A stretch of DNA of 45,417 nt from Chara braunii (lineage: Eukaryota; Streptophyta; Charophyceae; Charales; Characeae). A program made the translations under genes and the position numbers. Of this stretch, positions 1 through 11,456 are shown in pieces. Under the pieces are notes generated by a model, which was given only the letters and a program-made list of their open reading frames with translations, ran no database searches and was not told where the DNA came from. Within the stretch, counting starts at the first letter, position 1. Every line of letters starts with the position of its first letter. The DNA is taken from assembly GCA_003427395.1 (NCBI GenBank), contig BFEA01000329.1, positions 37,359 through 82,775 of the forward strand. The letters are read 5' to 3'.

Positions 1-264
1 CATCTACAGTCAGCGACTAATTTATGGGACCCAGACCATCCTATCTTGGAGGATCCCCCTCAGACAGCCCCTACTGCAGGTTCCCCAATGATTTCCTCCA
101 CCAGAGTTTGTGGACTAACACCCCTCCTACCGGCATCCCTTAAGACAATCCCCTACTGTAGGTTCCCCACCGAGCCTCCAGCAGAGCTTGTCCCAAGCCA
201 ACACTCCCCCCAAACGGAACCCCATCCCACCTCAGGTCCTTGCCCCCCCCAAAGCAGAGCCTAA
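1..264 (+). CDS. Proline-rich open frame entering from the left edge, unrecognised
   Basis: The frame is open from the first base to a stop at 262-264. A start at 46 is possible but the frame may begin outside the window. The product is rich in Pro, Ser and Thr and resembles the linker parts of retrotransposon ORF1 proteins, but shows no motif. A phrase built on cctact-gc/gt-aggttcccc occurs twice (about 70-90 and 151-170), so the stretch may be an internally duplicated repeat rather than a gene. Confidence 0.15.
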   Translation, partial: HLQSATNLWDPDHPILEDPPQTAPTAGSPMISSTRVCGLTPLLPASLKTIPYCRFPTEPPAELVPSQHSPQTEPHPTSGPCPPQSRA

Positions 265-499
265 GGTAACCAACACACATGAGCAGTCTAACCACAAACC
301 CGTACCTGCATCCTCATTAGACTGCTAACTGTATCAGGCAAACCCCTCATAGGCCAGGACCCAACATACAACACCATGGACAGTCCCCTGGGTGGTCCCC
401 ACCTGCGCAGGCAGTGTCTGTAATAGCTTACCATGCGTCAGCCCAAGGGGTGTGTGTCCAGCCGTGCGTCATTCTAACGCCCTGCCGGTGTCCATGTGC
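265..499. other. No feature recognised
   Basis: Mixed-composition sequence without an open frame of note, poly(A/T) tract or clear repeat. It separates the proline-rich frame from the tRNA-like repeat. Confidence 0.4.
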
Positions 500-579
500 G
501 AGGCTGCGGATTTGAACCCGCAACCTCATACCACAACGCGCATTTCCAACAGGTGCTCTAACCACTGAGCTACATCAAC
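500..579 (-). repeat. tRNA-like sequence, probably a SINE head or tRNA pseudogene
   Basis: On the minus strand there is a good pol III A box (TAGCTCAGTGGTTAGAGCA, plus positions 554-572) and a good B box (GGTTCAAATCC, 508-518), spaced as in a tRNA. The D arm folds (GCTC with GAGC). The T arm lacks one pairing base, and the two would-be acceptor strands do not pair, so this is not a working tRNA. No anticodon can be assigned. The internal promoter boxes fit a tRNA-derived SINE 5' end. No poly(A) tail follows it on the minus strand. Confidence 0.5.
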
Positions 580-839
580 TGGACCTCGTTTCAACTTTCA
601 ACGTGAAAAGGAAGGCAACTTCAGCACCCGGCTAGAACATGGAAAGATACACCGGAAAAAAAAAGAAAAGAAAGAAAGACACACCGCCATACTCTTTTTT
701 GTCTTTTGTGCATGTAGAGAGTAGTGTAGCGCAGCCCTGTCACACACAACCTGCATGCTGTCGCTCACACAGAGCGCACACGGCTTCAAATTGACACACT
801 CCGGCCCCCTGGCTTCTGCCCACTGCAGCAATGCCTTTC

Positions 840-933
840 TTTTTTTTTTTTTTTTTTTTTTCTGAGATATTAAACTGATAAGAACAGATACTACAGGGGC
901 GAGGTCCCATTAGCAGTCGGATAGGAGTGTGGC
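840..933 (-). pseudogene. U2 snRNA fragment fused to a repeat and ending in poly(A)
   Basis: Read on the minus strand, 895-866 is a 30-nt exact match to the conserved U2 snRNA branch-site and following region (GTAGTATCTGTTCTTATCAG and the next bases). It is followed by a few altered bases and then 22 A residues (840-861 as T on the plus strand). Upstream on the minus strand is a block of about 38 nt (896-933) that recurs near 21740-21785 beside another U2 piece. The chimeric make-up and terminal poly(A) are typical of LINE-mediated template switching. U2 identity is from established knowledge of this almost invariant RNA. The mechanism is inferred. Confidence 0.6.
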
Positions 934-1357
934 CGATCCAGTGTGACACTGAGTCGCAGCGGGCTGACAGGATCATTACGAATTTCTGGGCTGAGAAAAC
1001 AGGAGAGGCAAAAGAAAAAAAAAGAAACAGAGACCTCCCACCGGAAATCACGGCAGAGTGCTTCCCAGCCATCAGATCACAAATGGTGGTGCTTGCATCA
1101 ACAGTGAACAAAGTAACCGCCACATTTTCTGGAATAAACTCGACTTCTGTCAGCAGTGATGCTGACACCCTCCATATACTCCGTGATAGAAGAAGGGCTC
1201 CACCCAATGAGATAATTGCACAACAGCAAGTAAAATACTGAAAATCTTCTATCCAGTGGGCCTATGGCCAACCCCACCCTCTTTTGGGGTTGGCCACACC
1301 CCCAACCGATTGAAAAGATTCTGGCGGGAAGCTTTCCTTGCACGGGCATGCCCAGTG
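934..1357. other. Unassigned spacer with one strong hairpin
   Basis: No coding signal is convincing. A perfect 11-bp stem (ggccaacccca at 1266-1276 pairing with 1285-1295, 8-nt loop) lies just before the short poly(A) element. It is followed by a poly-T run that belongs to that element. Confidence 0.35.
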
Positions 1358-1550
1358 TTTTTTTTTTTTTTTGAAACTTCGTATATGGGAAAGCTACTTA
1401 GCGAGGTGATAAGAGCATCCCCGGTAAGTAGGTCCCAGCGTTGAAGACTCCATCTATTGGTGGTGAGCTGCACCTGCTGGAAACCGGGTCCAGCGTCCCT
1501 GTGCAATGCTGTGCATGTATCTGCTCGAAATCGGGTCCAGCGTCCCTATG
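1358..1550 (-). mobile_element. Short poly(A)-tailed repeat (SINE-like), copy S1
   Basis: The minus strand reads a head containing AGGGACGCTGGACCCGGTTT and a segment matching 'caccaatagatggag', then a unique part, then 15 A residues (T run 1358-1372). The core (1448-1500) recurs at 11395-11448, 29981-30024, 34547 onward and 45268 onward, each time near a poly(A/T) tract or another repeat. The 15-mer gggtccagcgtccct occurs twice here (1486 and 1533). It has no coding capacity. It is probably non-autonomous and mobilised by a LINE. No target duplication was found. Confidence 0.6.
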
Positions 1551-2277
1551 CAGAGGTGTGTTGATAACTCCACCTGCCTATGTATGCACGTTAAACAATA
1601 TATGTCAGATGATGGGAGAACCCTATCCAGCTGATCAACAGAATCTCAAAAACAACCTGAGTCATTGAGTCCAATCTAATGAGGCCTGACTGCCTATCAA
1701 TTACAGTCCACCAACTAATAACATTATGCAGGGTCTGTTACGTCATTGTTTACAGTAGCCCTGTGCTGCATGAGTTGCAGTTGAAGTTGTTTCTAGCTGT
1801 GCCTCTTGTCCCATAATGGCACGTATTGAGTGGGATATGGTGAATGGAGCCCCTTACACCTGTCCTCCATCCAAGCACACCAACAAACCCATTTAACCCA
1901 TTAACTCTATGGACGTCCCATGTTCCCACCCTCCCGTAGCCCAAAGAAAAACCAGTCGATTGGTATGGGGTGGCCTCAGCCGCCCCTTGTTCCCACCCAC
2001 CCATAAACCCATGTCATTGTGTCATCATGTCATTGTGTCGTCACAATGTCGCGTTGTCGTTGTATTGTCGTTCACAAATACTGTCTGAGTCTATTTGAGT
2101 CTGTCTCCACTGCTCTGGCAGCCATCCAGCTATGAGGAACAATCTGTTGTCCGAGAATCGATGTATAGTGGGGGCTGGGTGCATCTTCTATCCCCGGGGA
2201 GTAATCCCCTCTGCTGTACCACCCGCAGGAAGTCCCTTCTTGGCCGGCCTTCTGCGGTGGGATTGGGAAGCGGGTGT
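1551..2277. other. Unassigned spacer; short degenerate 'tcattgtgtc' repeat
   Basis: No gene is supported. About 2011-2075 holds a run of degenerate units built on tcattgtgtc/tcgttgt. The stretch from about 2100 leads into the G-rich tail of LINE A, and the exact 3' boundary of that element is not visible. Confidence 0.35.
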
Positions 2278-2400
2278 GGTTGGGAAGGGAGGGGAGGGAG
2301 GGTAGTAGGGAGGGTAGTAGGCCAGGATTGAGGGAGGGTTAGGGGGAGGGATTGGAAAGGTCCAAGAGAGAAAGAGGGTCAGGAGCTGTGAGGGGGGATA
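2278..2400 (-). repeat. C-rich 3' tail of LINE A (G-rich on plus strand)
   Basis: Directly after the ORF2 stop the plus strand carries many runs of three or more G, including gggaggggagggagg and two 'gggagggtagtag' units near 2296-2320. The LINE sense strand is therefore CCCTCCC-rich. LINEs B and D have the same composition at the same place. G-quadruplex (plus strand) or i-motif (minus strand) formation is possible but not shown. Confidence 0.6.
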
Positions 2401-5400
2401 TCAGGCCGGGAGAAGGATAAAGTTGGTCGGTTGGAATGGGAACTGAAAATGGCATCTTGGTAATCGTTCCCATTGTGGTTCCGTCAGCATCCACTGTTTC
2501 CATCGCAGCTGGTTATCATGATCCAATTCGCAGAGTTTTTCTGCACTGTCCACCCAGATAGAGTGAAAGTTATCCGAGAGTTTCTTCCATTTGTTTATAT
2601 CTGATTCCTTTCGCAGCATATTTTTGAGCTTTTGCCAGGCCTCATGTGTGTTGACGATGATTGTTTCTAGAATCGAGGCCCGAGCCTTCATGAAACCATA
2701 TGCATGCTCCCTGAGCTCATGCGCACATCTCATTCGCCATGCAACCATTAGCATTGGTAGTCTTGTTACTACCAGCAGGTTAAGACTAAATGGAGTCCAC
2801 CCGGCCCTTTCCGGGGGCATTTCCCTCAAAAGGATGATCTTGAGGTCCCATGGGAGGTGGTTGCCGGTTAGATGATGCCATGCTGCATCCCACCATTGCC
2901 AGAGCTGCGCGACCATGGTGTAGTCCACCAGGCAGTGTTCGAGTGTAACTCGTTTCTTAGGGGAGGTCCCACTGCAGTAGGTGCAGAGTGGAGACAACAC
3001 ACCTCGGTCTTCCAAATTTGTTCTCGACACAATCCAGTCTGGGGTAGGTAAACACCTGTGGATGATCTGCCACTGCAGTGCCCGGAGGTTTGTAGGTCGT
3101 ATGGCCGCGTATGAGGCCCATTTGATTGTGTCCAGGTCTTCTTCTTTGAGAGGCGAATCCCTTGCCCACTGCAGTTTGATCGGTTCAGATATATATATGC
3201 TGGTTTCCTTGCTATTCTGTACCCATCCTTTACCGTGTACTGCCATATTTGCAGTTTACGGGAGTCCCCCCTGTCCCATTCCCATTCTTGTGGGTCGAAT
3301 GGCAGCTCGCAGAGGGGTACAACTGGCTCATACACGAAGGTTCCTTTGTCATTATCACTGATCACACATATTCTGACAAGTCCTGCGGCAGGTGTCTGAC
3401 GGTCCAGGGTGTCTTGCCGGTCCAGTTTGGACCATCTTTCTTTTGGGAGCCGTGGTGTGTATGCCCTAAGACTCGCCTCATGAGAGCCAACCTCCTCTAT
3501 AGTGTATATCACCATGGGGATCGGCCAGTCCTCCGGTCGCACCACCCAGTTCCCCGGCCGTATTGTCGGGCCTCTTTCGAGTTCCAGCACCCATGCCAGG
3601 GGAACAACCTCTTGGATCTCTTGCAGTCCTTCTTCCGGCTTTCTGACGTGGTGCAACTTTTGTCGAAAGTCCTGGACCGATAGCCACGTACCTGCGTGGA
3701 TATTCCACAGATCAGCCACTGTGTATATCCCTTTTCTCACGCAGGGGAGCCATCTCGAGCCCGTTTGTAGCGAAAAGGGATTACCTATATGATCTAGTAT
3801 GAAGGGGTTCCCAAACAGAGGTTGTCTTCGTATTTCGTCCTATCTAAGCGGGACAGGTTTGTGGGTCGGACCTCGTTCTCTCCACAGCTTCAACATATCT
3901 GTCCATAGGGGGTCGGCCTTGAGATCCCATTTCGCAGTGGAGGCGGGCGTACCATCCCTTTTGTTTCGAGGCGGTGCGGGGAGCAACCAATATTTGTTAG
4001 TTAGCCATTGCAGTGGATGGGCACAGTTGCTAACTGTGCACTGTGGGGCCAGGGTGAAGATCTGAATGGCTGCATATGGTGCCCAGGGGATATCATTGCC
4101 TAACAACCATCTTATCAAGAACTTAAAAATCGAAGTTTTTGTTTCATTCTCTGGGTCTATTATGCCTAACCCCCCCTTGGCTCGTGGTTGTGTGATGATG
4201 TCCCATGCCACCCTCCTAATACACGTGGTGAATTCATGGTCCCCTCGCACAGCCCGTTTTAATGACCTTAACTGTCTCCGACTTAGTTGTCAGAAGGCCA
4301 CTTTGTACCATATAGTCGTAAATATGGCGTTATCGATCGCCAGTGCTCTACCAGTCGACGAGGTGTGTGTTGTTTTTCAAGCATTCATGCGTTGAATTGC
4401 TATGTCCACCAGTCTGTCACCATGGTCATAAGGAGGGCCAAGAGCAGTGAGGTTTACCCCCAGGACTCTGATAGCAGCATCCCTAGGTTTCCAGTCAACC
4501 CTTGGTGCATCGGGTGGTGGATTGTCATTTACACTGAGTCACCATCCCTCTGTCTTCGTGCCCCAATTCACTTTCATGTCTGCCACAACCTCAAAGAGGT
4601 GGATCGTCCGTGCCAATGCCTGGAAACTGGCAAGGTCAGCTCGGAAGAGGACAGTGAGGTCGTCTGCAAAGACGAATGTGACTGGGACAAGGTGATTCGG
4701 GATTTCCTGCACTGAAATTCGTTGTATCTCAGGGTTAGCCCTTATCATTGCCGCCAAGGCTTCCATCATGAGGACGAATAGCATCGGGGCTACAGGGTCT
4801 CCTTGTCTCACAGATCTCTGCAATCTAATTGGCGGCGCAAGGTGTTCATTCATCATGATGTTTGTGACTGCAGTTCGGTGGAGTATGTTTACCCATTTCA
4901 AGAATGCAGGCCCGAAGTTCATCTTGTTTAGGCATAATTCCAGGAAATCCCAATCCACGTGATCATACGCGTTTTCAAAGTCAATAAAGAGGATGGCAGC
5001 ATCGACTTTACGCTGTCTTGTGTACCTGATGGTTTCATTGACTAAGAGTATGTTATCCTGAATGTTTCGGTAGGGCATGAAGCCAAACTGATCAGGATGG
5101 ATGAGATGTGAGAGATTGGAGCGTAATCTGTTGGCCCATACTTTTGGCACAATTTTATAGGGGACCGGGAGGAGAGTGATGGGCCTATAGTTCCTTATGT
5201 CTTCCTTGTCCCCCTTTTTGTAAATGAGTGTTGTGATCCCTTGCCCAATCATATCCCCGAACGTCTCCTCTCTGTATACTGCGTTCACATATTGGCAAAA
5301 ATCTTCTTGAAATATGTCCCAGTAGTGGAGTCAAAATTCTTTGGGGAAAGAATCGATCCCCGGGGTCTTCTCATCATCCATATCCCTTAGGGCCTGCAAC

Positions 5401-7085
5401 ATATCCTCATGTGTAATGGGTCTTTCCATACCTTCTCGTTGTTGAGTAATGAGGAGAGATGGGATGACATTTAGGAGGGTGTCCCTGGCTGCCTGCAGGG
5501 TGTGGGGTGGATGATGGTTGGTTTCCGATGTAAGAAGTCTTTGGTAGCATGTTGCTGAATGCTCGACTATCTTGTAGGCATTGGTCGCAAGCGGTTGGCT
5601 GTTATCAAATGGGTGTCTCAAGGAAGCGACCGTGCTTTGTCTATTTCTAGCCTTAGCTTTACGAAAGAACATCTCAGTCATCATTCCTTTGGTTGCATCC
5701 TTGTTGATTCGTGTCTAGATTCTCCATTTCTGGTTTTGGTTATCAAGATATTCTTGTAGTTGAGCCCTTGCCCTTTGAAGAGCGCCGAAGGTATCCACAT
5801 CCAAGGGATGGTCCATGAGATGGGCATCCCATTCTTGCAGGTGGGCCATGAGTCTTTCGAGGTTCTCCTTCCGCTCCCTCGCATGTTGGATCGAGTATTT
5901 CCTTGCCCTTTCCCGAAGTTGTGCAACTCTATCATTGAACCATTGGACAAGCCTATCATCCTCGGGCTTGTGTGCAGACCAGTACGCCCAGAAGTCCTTA
6001 ACTATAGTGTCAAAAGCAGGGAGTTTAAGGAGCGTATTATTGAATTTGAAGTAGCTCGGGCCTTTGTTTACGTGTAAGTGGAAGGATAGGCCAGTCACTA
6101 TCATGCGGTGGTCGAACGACTTGCACGGCGAGATGATGCAAATATCTGCTACTGTGAGGAATCCTGAGATCTCTTCTAAGACAAGGCTCAGATCGATACT
6201 GGAGTTCGCAATCCCTCTGTCCTCCCTTGACCTCACGCACATGAAAGCTTTTTTTGTAGGATGGAGTTGCCTGTATGAGTCTATGAGACCCAGATCCGCC
6301 ATCATATGTCCCAAAGCTGCGACGTCAGGACCACAGTGCGCCGGAGTATTTTGGGTATCGTGGGGGTGGGGGACTGCCTATCAATCATTGGGTCAGGTGT
6401 CGTGTTGAAATCCCCCACCATGACGATAGGGGCATCGCGAGGGAGCAAATATTGGAGCATTGAGTAGAAAGCGACTCTTTGTCCGGGGTAATTGGGCGCA
6501 TATATGCTAACTACATACAATATTTCGGTTCCCAATGAGGCTTTCAGCCAGACCCATTTGCCTTCTTCTGTGTCCCACTCCTTCAGGGGTAAGCCTAGAT
6601 GTTGAGTGGAGCCAGAGGGCCACACCTGTTGATGTTGCCGCCCTTGCCGGGGCCGCAAAGGAGGTATGCGGCCAGATTTGTTTGGCTTTAGCCTGGTGAA
6701 TGGGGGAATCGGTGAGGTGGGTCTCTTGGACTGCCACCACGTCCGACCATGCCCCACCAGTATCCTGTGTGATTTGATTCCAGATAGCCTTTTGTTTCTG
6801 TTCGTTGGCCTAAGCCAGACCATTCACATTAATTGCCCTGATGTCCAAATCTGCGTTTGTGATTTTCTTTGCCCATATCGGCATTCGTCTCACGGGCGGA
6901 GTTGGGCGAGGGGGGCTGGGGCTGGGGCACTGGGGTTGTCTTTGCTGGCCCTGGTGCGGAGGAGCCTCGGATTGTTGTACAGGTGTCCCCCCTACCTCCA
7001 ATTGTCCTGCCACATGTCGGTCATCCATCTGGTCCGGTGAATCTATTCCGTTTGGACCAGAACACTGTGTGGAGGGAGGCACCAA
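2401..7085 (-). pseudogene. LINE A ORF2: endonuclease, reverse transcriptase and zinc C-terminus, broken
   Basis: The N-terminus is Pro-rich, then EEP endonuclease blocks appear in order: INVNG, QETH (6740-6507 frame), GDFNT, SSIDLSL and SFDHRM. The usual Arg of the S-R-I-D motif is Ser here. RT blocks lie on 5288-4539: YKKGD, NYRPITLL, FIDFENAYDHVDW, RQGDP and FADD (plus 4659-4670). The thumb and linker continue on 4250-2868. The 3246-2401 frame holds the zf-RVT-like C-x2-C...H-x-C...C cluster (LCTYC, LEHC) and ends near FILLPA. The full enzyme would nick DNA and prime cDNA synthesis in the nucleus. It is interrupted by at least eight frame changes or stops, including TGA directly after PKEF. 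Family identity is certain; activity is excluded. Confidence 0.92.
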
Positions 7086-7388
7086 TTATTGGGACCCAGG
7101 TTCATGTAGGGAGTTCAGATCCCAGTCTGGAGGTACCTGATGAATGGTGGGTCATCCCACTGCTGGTGTGCCTCCAACATGTCCTCCTCAATAAGAATCC
7201 GTAGGAAGAGGATCTGCTCCTCTGTGTTCCAAGTGACATTTGGTCGCAATCTGTTTGTGAGCAAGTTCAGCAGTTGATGTCTAGTCATCCATTGCAGGTG
7301 GGCGTCCTCATGTGGTGAGCGATCTGCCTGCGGGAATAGCAGGGGGATCGGGGTCACTCCATTTGGGAACGGTATGTCCTGTGGGAGG

Positions 7389-7716
7389 ACCGTTCCGATG
7401 GCATTGGAGTCACCATTCTGCATAACATGACTCTTAATCTTGTTCCTTGTCAGCACTTGGAAGGCCTGACCCCTCTATCCCTGTATCGTATATCCTTGTT
7501 GTAGATCGCTTGTGAGGGATTTTGCGGCCAATTTGGGGACCCGCTGTGGGCTACCGTTCCGATGGCATTGGAGTCACCATTCTGCATAACATGACTCTTA
7601 ATCTTGTTCCTTGTCAGCACCTGGAAGGCCTGACCCCTCCATCCCTGTATCGCATATCCTTGTTGTAGATCGCTTGTGAGGGATTTTGCAGCCAATTTGG
7701 GGACCCGCTGTGGGCT
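7389..7716. repeat. 164-bp tandem duplication inside LINE A ORF1
   Basis: Copies at 7389-7552 and 7553-7716 are almost identical, beginning accgttccgatggcattgg. Because 164 is not a multiple of three, the duplication shifts the reading frame just upstream of the conserved C-terminal module. The near-identity indicates a recent event compared with the age of the element, or an assembly artefact. Confidence 0.9.
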
Positions 7717-10142
7717 ATAGCGCAGCCCCATCTGCCTGTCCGCACCTTCCTTTACCCTCCTCAGGGGTAAAACAATTACTCCAGCAGACCAAACAATGGG
7801 TGGTTGTGCGGAGGGATCCTTGTTGGTGCTAGAATTCAAATGATCCTTGAGGAACACCATTTTGCTTGAAGTGTTTATGTGTCACTGTATGTGACAGTGT
7901 GTGTGTGACCCATTGTGCCAGCTGGAGTATCAGCGGGGTCAAGCTGTTCCTCCAAGAGATGTAGGGTAAGGGGCTGGGCCTTAGTTGTTGTAGTGTTATG
8001 CGGAGTGTCCTCCTGAAACTGTTATAGGAGCTGATGTGACTGTGAGGGCGGCGTCAGGCGCAGGGGGGGCTGATAGTTTACCGGGGTGAAGGGGACAGTG
8101 TGTAGCTCAGGTAGATTTTATTTGAAAGTTGACTCGTCCGAAGTATCTGAGTACTCTAAGTCGTCCGATCCTGATTCAGAGCTACATTCATCCAGGTCTG
8201 CCTCGGGCTGTTGTGCGTGCCCGTCCCGGTGTACTCCAGTTCTGGGTATCATCCCCCCCTTGTCCGGGGCGGGTTTAATGTGTGCCAGGGGCCCGAGAAG
8301 GTGAGGCAGGACCAAACTTTCAGGCCCTGTTAACGTCAAGGCTTTATCATGTGGGTCCCCCATCATGACATTATCCAAATCCTGTACTATTACAGCCGGT
8401 CATGTTATCCCCTCCCAGTCGATTTGCTGTTGTGATGGTTCTGGGTCGGCGAGCTCCAGTGTGAGGTGCTGCGCAGATCCAGTCTAGTGTTGTCCCTTTT
8501 GTAGTCTTATTGTTCTCACCGTGTCCCTGAGGTCAAAGATGGCGTCTCGGATCCACATTGCAACTGTGTGCCAATCAATCGAGGGCGGGTCAGGGAAACT
8601 GTCTATGTATTCTGTTAACGAGGCTGTGTTCATAAAGGCTCTCTGGATGCTTTCCCTGTGCAGTGGGGGAATGGTCATGTGGTTCCCATGAGCCATGAGC
8701 CCCATAAGTAGCGTATCTGTTATGACTTTGAGCCTTGCTTTGACTGTTCTTTCCCGTGAGAGACGTTTGGGGACTCTCGCAGTGCCGTGGCCGGGTGCTG
8801 AACAAGGATGCTGTGTTAGGTTCTCCCAATCCTCCCGGGTAATTGCGTTATCCCTCATGTGTACCTCAATCCCCAAAGGGGGACGGGGCACCTCAGGCGG
8901 CTCGGAGGTCGCAGCCGGAAGGGTACAAATTTGTTGCCTCTGAAGTTCATGGATCACCGACTGCTGTTGTGGATAGGGTCCTGTTTGTATGTCACCCCCC
9001 AGTACCTGGTGGAGGTTCAGGACTTGTCTTGCTGCATCCCCCATCAGTGGGGTCAGCGCCGGGTCGACAGTGTATGTTCGATGCGAGGTGTAGTCATCTA
9101 GTCCAGCCAGGACTATTGTCGTACCTGTAGGAGTATCCGCAGGTCCCGCCACGGGACCGGCCTGGTCCATCAGGCGTCGTCCCATTAGATCCTCCGTTGC
9201 CCTCTCCACCCCCTCCATTAACGAAGGCGAATCTGTTATGGTGGGGGGAATGGTTGACGTCGCTGTAGCCTCTGTGCAGTTGAGAGCGGCAGGGGGTGGC
9301 AGATTTGTGTCCATTACTTCCTGTCGGCGGGCGTCCTGCTGATAGTGCATCTGCCTTAATCCAGGGTTTGGGGTGGACAGCCGCCCCGTGTGCTCGTCAT
9401 CGGGGGTGAATTCTGCTGAACTCCCCCGTTTTCGGGTAGTTGTTGGGCGCACAGTTCTGTAATTCGCCCCTGCCACTTCACCGCCTTTTCGATTGTGGCT
9501 TCCTCCTCCACCATCTCATGCTCCTGCTGTTTGTGGGCGCCCAACCCCCTGTTAGTACGTTGGTTCTTTGCCTGTCTGCTGAGTGAAGGCAGCAGCAGTC
9601 TGCCGAGATTGTCCAAATGTTTCCTTCTGCAGTTGTTGTGGCAGAGATTGTCCATACGCCTGTTTCTGCAGTGGCTGCTTCCCTTGCTGATTCGGGGGGA
9701 GGGTTAGTTCAGGCTGTGTGGCCGGGGGTTCCGTGTCTCGGTGCTGCTGTTGCTGCAGCTGTCCTTGTTTCTGTACAGCAGCCTTGCCGTTTGTGTCGAG
9801 ATCATGTTCCTGCTGCTGTGTCTGTAGTGCAAGAGGGGCGGTTCTGTGGCCAATCTGCTGATTCTGCTGACTCTGCACGGGATTCTGTGCAGAGTTTTTT
9901 ATTTGGCCGTTGCTGTGCCAGTCATGTTTCTGCAGCTGTGCCTGCGATGCAGGAGGGGCAGTGCACTGTCCCGCCTGCTGGAACTGTGTAGATTGCTGTA
10001 CAGGTTGGTTTGGCCGCGACTCTCGGCCCCTCGTATTGAATTGTTTGGTGACCCCCATAGTGGTTTGTAGCTGGTTTCCGGCTTGGCGAGTGTTCACCGG
10101 TTGGGTCAGTTGGGAGGGCTGTGCAGACTGTGTAGGTAGAAC

Positions 10143-10540
10143 AGACTGTGGAGTCCGCTGTATCTCAATGCTTCTGTTCTGATGGTTAGGCTGTTGCACA
10201 GGCTGCACAGGCTGCCCTGACTGAACAGGCTGTACCGGCCGTACCTGCTGTTCAGTCAGTTCAGTCTGTAGTGTCTCATTGCAGTCCCTCTGTTGAGTCC
10301 CCCCTTGCTGCTGCGCGTGCTGGGCAGGCTGTGTAGGTAGAGCAGACTGTGGAGTCTGTTGTATCTCTATGCTTCTGTTCTGATGATTAGGCTGTTGCAC
10401 AGGCTGCACAGGCTGCCCAGACTGTACAGGCTGTACCGGCCGTACCTGCTGTTCAGTCAGTTCAGTCTATAGTGCCTGCCGGTTAGGCTGATTGCAGTCC
10501 CTCTGTTGAGTGCCCCCTTTCTGCTGCGCGTGCTGGGCAG
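10143..10540. repeat. 201-bp in-frame tandem repeat in LINE A ORF1
   Basis: A unit beginning agactgtggagtc recurs at 10143 and 10344, a spacing of 201 bp or 67 codons. On the minus strand it encodes Gln-Pro-Val-rich sequence (QPVQPVQ and NHQNRSIEIQ). The second unit carries a 12-nt extra segment. In-frame expansion suggests length change in a disordered linker while the frame was still under selection. Confidence 0.85.
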
Positions 10541-10680
10541 AGAGGTTTTGTCATAGCGGGTTATGGTTCACCTGCGCCCCAAGTGTTGGTTTGGCCTTCA
10601 ACTATTGTGGCCGCTGCTGGAGCGACTTGTGTTGAGGATCGTGTTGTGATTGGTCCCTTCTACGCAACCCTGTATTCCTA

Positions 10681-10752
10681 GTCTGGGTCGTGGAGGATGG
10701 GCCCGGTTTGGCCAGAGTCTGGGTCGTGGAGGATGGGCCCGGTTTGGCCAGA
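10681..10752. repeat. 36-bp in-frame tandem repeat in LINE A ORF1
   Basis: Two adjacent 36-bp units begin gtctgggtcgtggaggatgg at 10681 and 10717. They encode a 12-residue unit (LAKPGPSSTTQT) twice on the minus strand. Confidence 0.9.
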
Positions 10753-11307
10753 TCTGGCCTTAACCCCTTAGTGGTCTGACCTCCCCTGGCTTGGTCCTGG
10801 GGTGATGTCGTATTTGCCGGGGAGGGAGATGGTCGCCCCTCCCCTTCCCACCTCCATTCTCCCGGGATGTTGAGGACTTTTCTATAGAATACCCAGCCTT
10901 CATAGGCCCTGTCTTCCGGGATCCATCTGCCCAGGCCATCTGGGTGCGGTCTCACGAGCCCTGAATTTGGCTGTTCTGATATTTGGGGCACTGCGGGTCT
11001 GTGCACAGATGCCCCCTTGTTTTGCAGGTGTAGCACCAGGGATCCTGAGTGTGGCTGACCTGGACTGGATAATTACGGCCTGCCTGCGAAAAGGACCACT
11101 GTCCACTGACCGGGAATCCTTTGTTGGGGTCCCAATCCACTGCCACAAGGAGGGTGTCGTCTCTCTTGGGGACAGCTTGAGGCAGGTCGTTTATGTAGCC
11201 GAGGATCGGAGCAATCTGTTGCAGGTAAGCCAGGATCGCTCCCTGGACACATATCGGGGTGAATCTGCACTCAACCCAGAAGTGATTACTCATGAGCTGC
11301 TCTCTTC

Positions 11308-11456
11308 TTTTTTTTTTTTTTTTTTTTTAAACACACAGCCCGGATGGATGCTAGGCGCACTGATAAAGCAGGCACCCCTAGCACCATCCGGGAGGCTCCA
11401 TCTATTGGTGGGGAGCAGCACTTGCTGGAAAACGAGTCCAGCGTCCCTCCAATACA
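11308..11456 (-). mobile_element. Short poly(A)-tailed repeat (SINE-like), copy S2, next to LINE A ORF1
   Basis: The minus strand reads the conserved core (11395-11448; gctccatctattggtgggga on the plus strand), a unique middle with a short inverted repeat (ggatgctagg ... cctagcaccatcc), and about 21 A residues (T run 11308-11328). The tail lies directly upstream of the LINE A ORF1 frame that starts at 11293, so the element probably interrupted ORF1. A clear target duplication is missing. Confidence 0.6.

Larger units (their letters stand above)
7115..11293 (-). pseudogene. LINE A ORF1: long, Gln-rich nucleocapsid-like protein, broken
   Basis: The frame 11293-10952 looks like the end of a plant-type ORF1 RNA-binding region: DWDPNKGF, then a zinc knuckle C-x2-C-x4-H-x6-C (CYTCKTRGHLCTDPQC). 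Frames 11036-10602 and 10409-9552 are low-complexity, Pro-, Thr- and then Gln-rich, with in-frame tandem repeats of 36 and 201 bp. Frame 9476-8484 is a compact, better-ordered stretch. Frame 8378-8118 ends in an acidic tail. Frames 7860-7450 and 7456-7115 carry the C-terminal module W-x-T-[HR]-x-Q-L-x13-W shared with LINEs B and C. ORF1 proteins of this class bind element RNA. About 4.2 kb for ORF1 is unusually long, so it could comprise two original ORFs. Frames are broken several times, one by a 164-bp duplication. Confidence 0.75.
2278..11307 (-). mobile_element. LINE A: degenerate L1-type non-LTR retrotransposon
   Basis: Reading leftward, the element has a long ORF1 region (11293-7115), ORF2 with endonuclease, RT and C-terminal zinc region (7085-2401), and a C-rich 3' tail (G-rich on the plus strand, 2278-2400). 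Protein blocks match LINE B throughout, in the same order. The 5' end is obscured by a short poly(A) element at 11308-11456 and unassigned sequence beyond. The 3' end is not marked by poly(A), and no target duplication is seen. Many frame changes and stops show it is dead. Confidence 0.85.

Noticed and set aside
500-579. Functional tRNA gene
   Set aside because: The acceptor strands do not pair, the T arm is missing a base, and no anticodon loop can be placed.
9495-10182. Plus-strand frames over LINE A ORF1
   Set aside because: They are antisense shadows of the Gln-rich minus-strand reading; Cys/Leu/Ala-rich translation of CTG/CAG-type DNA has no motif.
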